DNA from: Druceiella hillmani
Lineage: Eukaryota; Arthropoda; Insecta; Lepidoptera; Hepialidae
DNA: 64,000 nucleotides
Assembly (NCBI GenBank): GCA_039881145.1
Contig: JAYKKI010000006.1
Span: 23,248,501-23,312,500 of the forward strand
Direction: 5' to 3'
A program made the position numbers and the translations under genes. Positions 1-13,711 of the stretch are shown here, piece by piece. Within the stretch, counting starts at the first letter, position 1, and each line of letters opens with the position of its first letter. The notes under the pieces were generated by a model that worked only from the letters and a program-made list of their open reading frames with translations, ran no database searches and had not been told where the DNA came from.

Positions 1-479
1 ATAATTTACTTATTGTTCGCACTTCAAACAGAAAGAATGGCCCAAATTATAAAAAAATACTAATAATTTTATATTTTGGTCAAAGTTTAAATTTATAGAA
101 ATGTAGTAATTGCGCATTTTAAATCTTCAATCGCGATAACCTAAAATTACCTAAATATTTAAGTGAACATATTTGCTTCCTTGGAAAACAACATACGATA
201 AACGTGTAAAACCGCAATTTATCATCATTAAAGGAAAAACTTTCTAATTCGAATTTATATCTCATATTTGCCTATCAAGCCATATAAATTATAGTGATAG
301 CATAGCCGTCAACCATTTTTTCTACTAGTTTTATTATAAGGATAGATAATAATATTCTTTGTATTTATTACTTTGTATCTGGAATACACTATTAATTATA
401 TGTCACTAGTAAACAACACTATACACTACATATACACAATAATCCACACTGATTTTTATCACACAAGATACTTGCTAAC
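1..479. other. AT-rich sequence, then probable LINE 5' leader
   Basis: No gene is seen. From about 480 the plus strand becomes rich in A and C with few G, which is typical of a retrotransposon 5' leader, and it runs into the LINE reading frame at 677. An open frame over 373-684 has no recognisable motif and is probably leader sequence read by chance. Confidence 0.4.
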
Positions 480-3400
480 CGTAAGTACCCATTTACCTAC
501 TTTATTACGTATTACTCAATTAATAAAAACAACAATATACACACAATTCTTTTCAAACCTAGCAACAACAAATACACTCAAAACTCAATTAACACATAAA
601 CTTGCTTCTCGAATTAATATAATTGAAATACATTACACCTTTCTAAAAATAATCAATTTGGAAAACTTATACATACATGGATAGCCCCCTACAATTTGTG
701 AATGAAATAGACTCATTAAAAATTGCACAATCAATTGAATGTAGCATTGAGAATTATGTAAAGAATATAGACGTACAAGAATCTGATTTTACACTAATCA
801 CACAAAATATACGTAGTGTATATAAAAATATTGACGACCTACAAATATCTTTAAGTAATTTTAAATTTGAAGTAGACTTGATGCTGTTGAGCGAATAGAC
901 TTAGTCAGTACAAAACTATCCCTGGTATTTATAACTATACATCATACTACACTCAAAATGTCTTAAATCAAAATGACGGCGTAGTTGCTTATGTTAAAAA
1001 TACTCACATAACAGATGTAAAGGAAATATCACTTGATCATGCTTCTTGTCTTCAAATTAAATTCCATAATTACATAGGTTTAGCAATCTATCGTTCACCC
1101 TCAAACATAAACGCAAATAAGTTTATTGCATCTCTTAATGCCCATTTAGAACAAATAAAATCACATAAAAATATCATCATTACGGGTGATATAAACATAA
1201 ATTTAATACCCTACTAGATTGAAAAATCACATGACAGGCTAAATCGATTAAATTACCTAACAATGCTCGCTACACATGGACTTCTTCCAGGGCATACACT
1301 ACCCACTAGAAATGAAAATTGTTTAGACCATTATATATTAAAACTAGAAAATACTACTATGCCAGCTCATATAGCTGTTTTGGACACCACAATTACAGAC
1401 CATCGCTTAATTATCCTGAAATTACCTCAAGTATTGAAAAAGAATATCACGAATAAAACAAAAGTTGCCGTAAATTTAGACAATTCCCTGGCTACCCTAA
1501 AAAATAAAGACTTACACGACTTACTGACCTGTACTGATCCTAATCATCTCGCCACTAAATTGGTAGATACTGTAAGAGATTGTCTGTTAGAAAATACTAT
1601 TACGACATTAATTCCACGGAAAGCAGGGTCCTAAAACCTTGGATAACTCCTGGGATTTTAAAGTGTATCCGTAATAGAAATCATTTACAGAAAAAGGCTG
1701 AATCTGATCCAGAAAATGAGATTCTTAAAATCACTTACAGGCGATACCAAAACTATTGTAATAACCTTAGCAAACAACTAAAACACAACTTCCAGAAACA
1801 ACAACTAGAAAATGCCGGTAAATATCCTAAAAAACTTTGGAATACTATTAATAATGTTACCAACCGTAATAAAACTAAAACTTCTAATAATGAACTGTTA
1901 AAACTGGAATCCACACCAAGTAAATCAGTTAATTTAATTAATAACTTTTTTGCCAACGTCGGAAAATCATTAGCAGAAGACATCATTGCACAATCTTCAA
2001 CATCACATCAGGATCTCTTCACAGATAGCCAGAGACCTGTTTCATAGTTTGTGCTCCTTGAAACTGACCCCATAGAAGTGCAGTCAATATTAATAAGCCT
2101 GAAAACAGACAGTGCCCCTGGTGTAGATAGTATTCCGACAAAATTTCTTAAAATGGCCAGTACATTAGTAGTACCTATTATCACACATTTAGCCAACCTT
2201 TGCTGGAATCAAGGTGTGTTTCCTAAAGAATTTAAAAAAACCATTATCACGCCGATACATAAGGGTGGAAGCAGAGATGACATTAATAATTATAGGCCAA
2301 TTTCCATTTTACCTGCGATTTCCAAAATCCTTGAAAAATTGATTAATAAAAGGCTAATCAATTACCTGAACTCATTTGATATAATTTCTAAATCTCAATT
2401 CAAATCAGGTTTTTCAACAGAAGATGCAGTGGCTGCTTTGACTACTGTAATAACCAAACAAATCGATAAAGGTAGGAAATGCCTCGCGGTACTACTAGAC
2501 CTGCAGAAAGCATTTGATAGCGTCTCTGTTTCCATCCTTTTGCAAAGGCTTGAAAGCATAGGCATACGAGGAATCCCTTTAGATCTTTTTAAAAATATCT
2601 GAGCGAAAGGAAGCAGAGTGTTAGAGTGGGTGATACCCTGAGCGAAGAGACGAGCGTAGGTTTTGGTGTTCCACAAGGAAGTATTCTCGGCCGTAAGCTA
2701 TTTGTAATATATATAAATCAACTTTGCGAAATGAAATTCAGAGACGGACATATTTTTTCATATGCCGATGATACTGTACTAGTTTTTACGGGCGACACTT
2801 GGGAAAATACTCGTATATCTGCAGAAAAAGGTCTTACAATGATTTCGAAATGGCTTAATTCTAACTTACTTACCTTAAACAAAAATAAAACTAATTACAT
2901 GTGTTTCACAAAAAATATAACTACTCAGCCTAATAAAAATTTAGAAATAAAGATACACACTTGTAATAAGAGCTACGCTACAAACTGCCAATGCACCATT
3001 ATTTCGAAGGTGGAAACTACTAAATATTTAGGAGTGATAATGGATCAGAGATTGTCATGGCATTCACACGTAGAGATATTGATGGAACGGATAACAAAAC
3101 TAATATGGGTTTTCAAGACACTTAGATATATAGCTACAAAAACACTTCTAACTCAAATTTATATTTCCTTAGCTCAATCGGTTTTGAGTTATTGCATACC
3201 AATCTGGGGCGGTGCATCTAAGATAAAATGTTTATAACTGGAAAGGGCACAGAGGGCCCTACTTAAAGTAATCCATTTTAAACCGTACCGTTTTCCTACA
3301 AATGAGCTGTACTCTCTGAGTGATGTTTTAACGGTAAGGAAGCTCTATGTACTAAACACTGTTCTAAGCATACATAGGTCCCTAAAGTTTGATCCAACAC

Positions 3401-3870
3401 TGTTAAAATGACGTAGAAAACACTTAATCGCTGCAGTGAGCACAGCCAAGTCTTCATTTGTACGAATGCAATACACGTATAAGTCGTCACAATTATATAA
3501 CTCAATAAATAAAATCTTAACTATATATCCCTTGACACAAAATAAATGCAAAATATTAATTATAAATTGGTTAAAATCTTTAACATATGCGGAAACCGAA
3601 GCACTTTTATTCAAGTAAACACAATCACACACACATACACACAAATACACACACACACACTCTCACACATACTCACTATGAATTATGGATTTAAATCTAT
3701 TTGCATGCCTTGTATTTTTTGCTTCTTGTCTTAATTTGTAAAGTGGTTTTGTTATAAAGAGCGGACCCTCCTAACACAAGTATTGAACTTAAAAGGGGGA
3801 TCCATCCTATGTAAGAACTAATGTAACCTTAGAGACAATAAAGCGTTATTATTATTATTATTATATTAAT
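480..3870 (+). mobile_element. Non-LTR retrotransposon (LINE), CR1/Daphne/jockey-like, near full length but dead
   Basis: This is an almost complete LINE in the plus orientation. It has an A/C-rich leader, an endonuclease-reverse transcriptase frame (677-3618), a 3' UTR with a CA microsatellite at about 3612-3670, an AATAAA signal near 3837 and a (TTA)n tail at about 3846-3866. The short simple-repeat tail in place of poly(A) is a known feature of several non-LTR clades. The clade is inferred only from general sequence feel (an APE endonuclease opening with TQNIRS and a YADD reverse transcriptase). I cannot separate CR1, Daphne and jockey relatives by eye. No gag-like ORF1 is seen upstream. 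The exact 5' end is uncertain and no target-site duplication was identified. Confidence 0.8.
677..3618 (+). pseudogene. Endonuclease-reverse transcriptase polyprotein, broken by several stops and frameshifts
   Basis: In a live element this protein nicks target DNA and copies the element RNA into the nick. Visible in order are the endonuclease start (TQNIRS, about 800), TGDININ (about 1180-1200) and TDHRL (about 1400), the endonuclease metal and histidine motifs. The reverse transcriptase follows, with SAPGVDSIP (about 2110), NNYRPIS (about 2290), DLQKAFDS (about 2500), GVPQGSILG (about 2665) and the catalytic YADD at 2761-2772. A C-terminal tail reaches 3618. The copy is dead. The frame shifts near 896, near 1600-1630 and near 2595, and in-frame stops lie at 1215, 2045, 3235 and 3410. 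Conservation of the motifs across these breaks shows one ancestral reading frame of about 980 codons. Confidence 0.85.
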
Positions 3871-4915
3871 ATGGTGCTATGCTACTTTTCTACGTTTTAC
3901 CAACTTCAAGTAACATGAAATATTTTGGGCGATTGAAAGAGACCGATCATAGAGCAATAAGTTCACTTGCAATATACGTGAAATCAAAATTAGTTAATTC
4001 TAATATTTTCAGAAAAATCTCTGATTGAATAATGAGTAACACAAAGGATATTGGTAATATTATTAATAATCATATAATATTATATAAGGATCATTGGTTC
4101 TTACGACTCTAAAGCTTTTATTATAATTTTTTTATGTAATTGAATAAAATTTAATATAGTTTAATATGAACAAAGTTCGTGATTAAAACCAACATATACG
4201 TCACTTTTTATACCGAGGAACGGCATAATTCCTATAGAATTATACTCGGTATATTTTACAGAATAATAAAATGTTTTACAAAAACTTAAACTTTCTAAAC
4301 TCTTGAATTTCTACTCAATCTGAATTCAGTGAACTTATCAAATTTTCTATTTTTCTCTCTCTCATTATCTTTACAATTTCTTCACTTTAAATTAACAAAA
4401 TCTAAATGAATTAAAACAAATGAAACTAAAAATACCCCTCTCTCAATCGGCCTTTTGACTTTATCCTACAGAATTCATAATATGACGTTTACATTTCGTG
4501 TTGCTTATAGTTTCATAAATATTTATAGGTAGTAGGATCTGTAAGTATTTAATATTAAAACAACGAATAATTTAAAGGGCTCTAAAGCCGAAAAAGTGAT
4601 GAGACTTTGTTACCTAAAATACCTTGAATGGCCCTAAACTGTTTATTGTTTTGTTAGTAAAAATGTTAATCTGTATGTTTAACTTTATAGTATTTTCAAT
4701 ATAATGGGAAAGTGTTTCAAGGCCATGTTATAAAATTACTCATCCTCAATTAAAAATATATTTTAGAACATTGAAATTAGATTGATTATCTCGGATTATC
4801 AGAGAATTAAAATATCATGTAAATTGTATGGATCAAATTCCATTTAAATTTATAAAGCTTGGATCCTTAGACTAAGAAATCCTACTGAAAAAAATAATTA
4901 TAGCGAATTAAAATT

Positions 4916-4920
<5 letters not shown>

Positions 4921-4948
<28 letters not shown>
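4921..4948. repeat. (TA)n microsatellite
   Basis: Pure TA dinucleotide run of about 28 bp. Confidence 0.95.
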
Positions 4949-4950
<2 letters not shown>

Positions 4951-5296
4951 TAATTCAAGTAAGTTCAAAAAATAAATCGTTTCAAATTACGAAAATAAAA
5001 AAAAGAAATACAATAATTTTTGAATAATTGAAATATTCGGTAATTAGTTACACCAAAATGAGCCTAAGCGATTTTTTTAATTGAATTATTTTATAAGCCA
5101 TTGAAAATGAGTCTCCCATAGTTATTTTACTTAAGACAGTTATTTATTATCAATTATAATTATTGTCATTTCAATATATATCAATAAAAATTACCAATGA
5201 CGCAATTTCTCACATCGTAAAATCGATTTACAGATAATATTTTAACTGTATTTATTTTTCCATTTAAAGTTATAAGTATACTATTACCACTACCAT

Positions 5297-5306
5297 TATA
5301 TATATA

Positions 5307-5369
<63 letters not shown>
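5297..5369. repeat. (TA)n microsatellite
   Basis: TA array of about 73 bp with one interruption. Confidence 0.95.
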
Positions 5370-5371
<2 letters not shown>

Positions 5372-6881
5372 GTCGGTGTAAAATTTATTTATTAGTTTTC
5401 ATCATGCAATATTTTGATTATTATTTATTTATATTTCAAAGAGGATAATATGATTTTTACCAATAATTGCGAATTATTATCACAATAAAATAAAAAACAA
5501 AATATATAACAACAGCATATCACTATTAATCTCTTTTGTAATTAATAACGCGGTTTTTGTTGTTTTCTTCAGGAAACTAAAGAAAATTAATTATTTCTCC
5601 GTAGTTTTTTCGTATTAAATTTTTTACCCAAATATACAATTTTGTCTTTAAATTTAAAAATAATTTACAACTGTTAGCATGGCAATGCATCAAACTTTAT
5701 CTTTTGTTCTAATAACCATCAAAGATGTGAAAAATTTGTATAAATAGCTATATTAGCAACGCGACCGTAAAGTTGGATTGCCCTAAGTATTCCTTAATTT
5801 ACATAATCATTCAAAAGGAAATTTTAAACGATAAAATAATCAATTTTAAACAAAATCAATTTTAAACGATAAAAAATAAAGGTCAAGTTCTCATGAAATT
5901 TTATGACAATTTATTTAAATTTATGAAACGGTAAATATTTGACTGTTTTCGGTTTTTGAAATCACTAAAATCCTATACAATCAAAAACCTTTTAAACCCG
6001 TCTATTACGCAAAAAAGGCTTGAATGACATAATACAGTCTTGGTTGGTTCTTTAAACTCTGCAATGTCATCTAATAGTCAGACTCGGAAATGGGAATTCA
6101 TAAATTTAACGACTCTAAAACAACTGTCTTTAGTAAATAAATATTTACAAAGATAAAAACCACAAATTCGAAAATAATTAAAACGTATTTAAATGGCAAA
6201 AAATTTAAAATTTATGAAATATTGAATGGAATTAATAACTCCCATAAATAATATAGAATATCCTTAATAATTCATTAATAGTCATTTTTAACTGTTTTCA
6301 ATATATTGACACCCATTGCTCTGCATGGTTGTATACACCTCATTTTATATTGTTAATCAGACTATAAATAACCTCCTTTATCTTTAATTACTCTTCTCAT
6401 AAAATTAAATTTATAGGAATATGCGAAAACCAACATTAAGTAAACAATTTTGTTTACATATTTGCACACTTGCACATTTCTGGTTACACACTTCATCTAT
6501 AAAGTTCTAGTTCCTTAATGTTACCTGTACTTTTTGGAGAACAAAAATATTTTCCGGAGAAATAAGAAGAAAAGGTAAAAAAAACTGTAATCAAAGTGTC
6601 TTCCTTGGTTTTACGATTCAATAGATTTCATAACTTGAACAGTAAGAGTTTTTTTTTAATAATATCATGATATATAATATATATACATACCCACTTTAAA
6701 TTTCTTATAATGATTCACGAACATGAAAAATTTACTATTTTCGAGAATAAGTTTGGACAGATATGTCCCTACAAAAGGGATAAATTGTTCAGTTTTAATG
6801 TCGAAAATATTTTAAAAGCGACTTTAAAGCGAAATACGTTCGCGTTGTCATTTATCATAAAATGCAAAAAATGAGTACAAA

Positions 6882-6890
6882 TATATATAC

Positions 6891-6954
<64 letters not shown>

Positions 6955-6963
6955 ATATACACA

Positions 6964-7050
<87 letters not shown>

Positions 7051-7063
7051 ATGTGTATATATA
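6882..7063. repeat. Long (TA)n array with an internal (TG)n block
   Basis: About 180 bp of nearly pure TA with a TG block at about 7032-7050. The open frames reading Ile-Tyr repeats on both strands here are products of the microsatellite, not genes. Confidence 0.95.
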
Positions 7064-10000
7064 GTAAAATATTTAGTTTTAAGCAGTGATCAAACCTTCT
7101 ACATTTTCGATGCGCCTGTGTGTCAATGCTTAACAACATTTGATTTGGCGGAAATCTATTATGCCCATAAAAGATATAACGCTAGAATAAGGTGACTTAC
7201 ATATTTATCCGTAAGTTGTGTTCCTAGAACCTGAACTTCGTAAACATCAATTGTCTAGACAAATAGAATCTAGTAATCCATCAGCCAAAAAGGCAAAGAT
7301 CAAAATAAACTCCGATTGCGCAATTACCAAAGTAAATATAGTTCTTAGCCTCTTCATTAACCTTCTTCTTGCGTCATTCTCAGCATATAGTTGACTAGAC
7401 TCCATCATTCTTATGACTTTCACGATCTTATATAGTGCGTAACGTGTGAGGGTATGCGTCTGTCATAAATACGGGCATATGGTCCACATGAGTTTTTGTT
7501 GGCTCCTGAAGTTAGTAATTGCTATCTGGATTAAGGTGAAATACATATCGAAGATGAGAAGGAATTTAGGCAGTATAAACAAGATATAAACTAGTCCAAT
7601 GCATCAATTGCACGACTAGTGAAAATATTGTTCCGCATTGGAGAATATATTTTTATAATAAATTATATTTCTTTTTTTTCTATTTGTTAACATACAATAT
7701 TTAATATAGTAAAATATATATTAACCAAAAAATTTACTAAATTTTTGTAAATAAAAGAATTAACCATACACTTTAAGTAGATTTTCCGTATTATATTTTG
7801 TGGTTGTATTCATAAAAGGTCATCTATTTAAACAAGGAATAAATAAATTCCTTCTGAAACAGATATTTTATTGCTACTGAAATATGATGAATATTACATG
7901 GTCCACCACGAGTTTTATTTAATTACGTGTAAAATAACACAGATTGAATTAAAAAAGAAATGACTCTTAATAAATTTTACGCAAACGACTTCCATAAAAT
8001 TTTAATCATGGCATTGTACATATTTTTCCAGTTTAAGTTCAAATCTCAAACGAGCACATTTTCGTTCATTTTAAATTTTAAAATATAATGAGGTTAATAA
8101 AAAAAGAGTATAAAAATAAATAAGGTATTACTAAAATTTATCTACACTAAAACTTTAACTCTTTATTATAAGGCTCAAAACATATGAAACTATGACAGAT
8201 GGGCAACGAAAACTTACCATAAAAATTAAATACTTGGCTTTTCAGATAAACAGTCGTAATAAAAGAATAAAACAAATCAGAAACCTGGCTACTTATGAGA
8301 AATTTCAAACATTTCCTCAGTCGTACAAAAGTTCTCACCGTGCAGGTTTTATAAAGTCACAGTTGCTTGAAATTATTAGGAATATATCAACGAGTAGGCT
8401 TCGAAGAGAATGTTTGCATAGGCCTTGTAATTGTATGCCCTGACTATTTATCATCAGTATTTGATTAATAAGTTAGGAAAGGGTTTCAGACACCAGAATT
8501 TTTTCCAACTCAATTTCCACAGTTTATAATAATTGTTTACTTTCGTTTTTTTAGTCAACGTTCATAAGTACTCATTCTTATTTACTCATAAATCATTGTT
8601 TTTGAGTTATAATATTAAAAAAATTGTGCTTTACCAGAAGAACTTTTTTTCAAAATACTCATGCCAACGATTTTAAATATGTACAAACGACGTTCCCACA
8701 AGAGTATGTTTCCATTGGGGCCTTTTGGAATTATATAAAGAAAAGTTGTTAGAAAAAAGAACATTCCACATTAGGGAAAATGTTATCGTACTGAATATGA
8801 AAGAAATGTTTTGGCTAAAGTTCCGATTTCTTAGTGTATTTTTCTTCTTCGAAACTAACGTTTCAAACAATATTTGTGTGTAAATATTATTTATTTAACT
8901 GTAGAATATTAACAAAAGAGTTATTAATATAAGTACTATTTAAGCATCCAAATGATATATAAAACGGAAACAAATTATACCAATTGGTATTGAATCGTAT
9001 CACCATCTGTTTTCAAATTCAAATAAGTGTAAACATCTTATGTATTCGTCTTATGTATTCATTAATTTCAAGATTAGTTAAAAATACTGCTTAAAATTTG
9101 TCCAAAGAATTTGTACAAATATTTTTCCATGAGCTAGATGGATGAAATCCTGTTAAAAGTATTAATGTATTATTTTATTGCTTGAAGGAATCCGAAGTTT
9201 ATAGCATTTAAATCTATGCAATATCATGTTTAGAAGATTTTACATTGAAAATTTTATGTCATCAGCGATGTAACAACACGAGAAAATATTTAAAAACAAT
9301 GAGGCGTAAATAGATTTCGGTGTATAGGTAGGCCTTTTTTTTCTTTCGTAACCGTTTAAAGTTAAACTAACTTAAACCCATTTATAATGTTCATGTAGGT
9401 CATTGCAAAACCGATGAACTTTCAGATTTTGGCACAAGCCATGTCAAATACCTAGTTGTATCAAAATGTCTTTTCAAACCCTTAATTCGATTAAATTTCG
9501 CTTTAAAACCATGATACTTTGTATCAAAAATCAGTTATTTGCCATGTTCAATTCATTTTTCATTCATTCTGTTCTCCTTTTATACTTTTTCACATTTTCT
9601 ATTGCCATTTTATGTATTCGTATTTCAGCACTGACATCATTCTTTAATACAAGTACGATCATGAAGGTAACCTAGCACAGAAAACTTATAACGTCAAGTA
9701 CGAAATTTGCTCCGCCCATATTAACGTTGACATTAATACAAAGGGACTTATATTACCTTGTTTGTTAAATAGAATTTAGATTCAGTGTGAAAACGTTTCT
9801 TGTTCAATTATTTTGAACAGATATTTTATTTGTTTCCAAAAATTTGTTGTTGGCAAAATGTTGTTGAATTATTTCCAACAAATGGCTTAAAATTGTAAAT
9901 GGGTAAAAACTCAAGGTATTGCTGTTAAGCCAAACGTATATTGATGTTAGCCCAATACAAAAATTAAAGGATTCTGGAAAAAAAATTGTTTCTATGCCTC

Positions 10001-10739
10001 TATCGTCAATGTCTGTCCCACGGAATTTTTTTTTGCCATTTACGTATTTTTTTCTTCATAATTAAATTAATTTCACTGGTATAAAATATCATTTTATAAT
10101 ATTTCGCTTGATTTATTATATATAATTGCTTCTAACTTGTCGTAAACTCTTCATTTATTTTTAAATAGTAAACAACATTTTATTGTTTACCGAATTTTGG
10201 CAATAAAATTGAAGTATATCTAAATTGAATCTCATAAATATGATAGATTTGAGTGCATATTATTCTTTTGAGCACGTTCTCCGAAAAAAAGACAATAAAT
10301 TTACACGTTATTTAGTATGAATATGAATTACAACTCAAGTGCACTTACCTACTGTCACTGCCTTACTATATGGTAATATCAATAAAAATGCTTTGACATA
10401 TTATGATAAAAATGTATTGGTTACGTGTATGTTACCGGTAAAATCATTGGAACGACGTTAAATTCGTGAACATATACAAATTAAAGCGAAATATTTTTTA
10501 TTTGTGTATTACAAGCGAATTTCTACTGAATAGTGGGTAAAAAATTTACGATTACATTTTCTAACAATCCTGGCCCAGTTAATCAACAACACTAATATTA
10601 TATACAGTTGATCAACATGTTATATACAATTGATCAACAGCACAACAACACTAATATAAAAATGATACTAATATAAAAAGAAGACTAATGAATTCAATTC
10701 AAATAATACGCCGTGGATGCAAAATTGTTTTTAGGATAA

Positions 10740-11360
10740 GTGAATAAAAAACAGAAGTTTAATTAGGGGAAAAAATGGACATGAGTTAAAATTGAACTAA
10801 TGAAGATCGGTGGAATATTTTTTAGAGCGACGCATCTATATTCCAAGTTTTTGGTAGAAAGTGTTCGTAAAATAAGGGATTTTATGCACAGATATTCTAA
10901 CAAAATAATAGACGAAGCTTGCACTAAGACTTGCACTTGCACTATAACCGTCAAAAACAAGGTTCATTAATGGTGTTTTTATGTACCTTCAATGGATGAT
11001 TTGGTGAGAACAGAAATAATTCTTCAAAGAAAGTTAAAAAATACTTTATAAAATCATGTCGTTTTATCTAAAATCTTTTTGACACTAGAAAATATTATAT
11101 TCCAACAAGATAACGATTTCAAACATCCAACGACACTGCACTCTATATTTTTTTAAAAATCTTAACGATCTGAAACTAATGCAGCTAGACAGACAAGTGC
11201 AAAAATATTTCTCTATATCTCCGGAAGATTATTGACGAATACTACAAGAAGAAAAGCAAAAATAAAGAAGGTGACATTAAAGGCACTTACAGGCAAAAGG
11301 GCAAAGTTTTCCAAAATCCGTCACAAAAACAAAAGTGGACACATAGCAGAAACGAAATTA
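10740..11360 (+). pseudogene. Tc1-like transposase remnant (IS630-Tc1-mariner superfamily)
   Basis: This is a decayed piece of a cut-and-paste transposase. Reading across frames, a W..IF.SDAS.F..FGRK block at about 10,808-10,870 matches the first catalytic Asp motif of Tc1 transposases. GDLVRTE-like sequence follows near 11,000, then FQQDNDFKH at about 11,100-11,128, the second catalytic Asp motif. The spacing between the two Asp codons is about 93 codons, as expected for Tc1. The WP..SPDLNPIE..W block with the third acidic residue is missing: soon after the second motif the sequence jumps to a region reading like DRQVRKYFSISPEDY (about 11,180-11,235), so an internal deletion removed it. Stops and frame changes are frequent. 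No terminal inverted repeats were found. Confidence 0.65.
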
Positions 11361-11829
11361 TAAAAAAAATCGGTTTAAAAGTAATAATCGGCACATACAT
11401 TTTCTAAATTAGTTTAGTTACTTCAAGATAATTTTATACACTCAAAATTTTTAAAATATTGCCATATAGAAATGATTTTAGTATAAAAGAATGAATGAAT
11501 GATTAAATATTTTGTAAATAATTTATTTTACTTATTTAGAAATACTTTAATTTATTCAAAATCAAGAAAACGTCCTTTAACTCGGTTCAATTCAATGGTT
11601 TAATAATTTTAGTGTTATATTGTGAGTATATAGCCAAACAGAAAATGTTACTGAACTAATGTGTTTACCTTTTTGATGGTGTATACAAAAGAAAAGAGTT
11701 TTCGCGAGTAGAATTTATAATTCCATTGATCCTTTGTGTTAACAAATAGTGCCAGATTGACTAGCCAAAATAAACCGTGGGCATGAAACAAATGAAATGG
11801 ACTTCCCTTATTCGATTTAAAACCTAAAG

Positions 11830-12005
11830 ATGAGCTCTATTTATTTGTTTTTATTTTACTTATTTCAACGAGAGCAATCTCTTACAGCCTTCTAGATCAC
11901 CTGTCCAGTCCTGCTAGACGAGCGGCCGAGAATCGAACCCGGGTACACGCGGTGCGCTACGCAGTCAAAGGTCGCATGCCTTGCAATCAACCCAACACAC
12001 CACGG
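11830..12005 (-). mobile_element. tRNA-derived SINE
   Basis: On the minus strand this patch, GC-rich against its surroundings, has a tRNA-like head with a good RNA polymerase III B box (GGTTCGATTCTC, complement of 11,928-11,939). A plausible A-box region lies about 45 bases upstream, near 11,975-11,990. The body follows, and then an A-rich tail made of AAAT/AAAAT units (complement of about 11,832-11,868). Head, body and A-rich tail in this order is the structure of a SINE of roughly 175 bp. It cannot be a functional tRNA because the acceptor stem and anticodon arm do not fold in an obvious way. Confidence 0.6.
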
Positions 12006-13186
<1,181 letters not shown>

Positions 13187-13491
13187 GTGTACAGTTTTAG
13201 TTTCCTAAAATTTGTCACAAAATCGAGACGATGTTTACGAAGACATTTAATAAAATTTCTTCATTTTCATGATTTCGAATAATATATATATAGTACCGTA
13301 GTAAGGTCTATATCGTAGAAAGGTCTGAGCTGTAGTGTAGTAAGGTTTGCAATTAATAGTATGGAACATTTTAAATTTTTTCGTATTCATAGTTCTTTTA
13401 CATTTTTGGTGCCAGCATATTAGTAATATTAAACTTTTATTATTATATTTATTGAATATATTTGGCATTAATTTTGTAGAAATTCATTATT

Positions 13492-13711
13492 CACAATTAA
13501 ATGAAACTAAATGATGTAGTATTACTTCTACTTTCTTTAATTTCTTTACCACGGCCTAGGTTTCGTTGTATTACAACATCTTCAAGTGGGATATTATGGA
13601 TGTTTGCTAATATCCCACCTGAAGATGTTGTAATACAACAAAACCTAGGTCGTGGTAGAGAACTTTAAGAAAGTAGAAATATACTACATCACGTAGTTTC
13701 ATTTAATTGTG
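13492..13711. mobile_element. Foldback / MITE-like element
   Basis: Two arms of about 105 bp (13,492-13,596 and 13,608-13,711) are reverse complements at roughly 90 percent identity by eye, around an 11-base loop (13,597-13,607). Both ends read CACAATTAAATGAAAC or its complement. It carries no protein. A compact full-length hairpin like this is typical of foldback elements or MITEs moved in trans by a transposase. A second, single-arm copy lies at 35,281-35,379, which shows that it is a dispersed family and not a local accident. The superfamily was not identified. Confidence 0.75.

Larger units (their letters stand above)
3871..10739. other. Long AT-rich stretch with TA arrays, no gene seen
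   Basis: Apart from the simple repeats listed separately I see no coding pattern. Short open frames, such as 8192-8443 on the plus strand (83 codons, basic, no motif), are at the length expected by chance in AT-rich DNA. No tRNA, SINE box or further transposase motif was recognised here. Confidence 0.5.

Noticed and set aside
373..684. 103-codon open frame before the LINE
   Set aside because: No motif is visible, it is rich in A/C-encoded residues, and it overlaps the start of the endonuclease frame. It is best read as the LINE leader.
3612..3670. CA repeat considered as a separate locus feature
   Set aside because: It lies inside the 3' UTR of the LINE and is included there.
6855..7195. 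Overlapping open frames of repeated Ile-Tyr on both strands
   Set aside because: They are translations of a (TA)n microsatellite. The same applies to the frames at 15,327-15,554 and 29,383-29,613 and the tail of 52,556-52,795.
8192..8443. 83-codon basic open frame
   Set aside because: There is no recognisable motif and no change in base composition. Its length is compatible with chance.
13561..13711. Foldback element considered as a CRISPR-like or tandem repeat
   Set aside because: There is one inverted pair with a short loop and no regular spacer array, and the context is eukaryotic.
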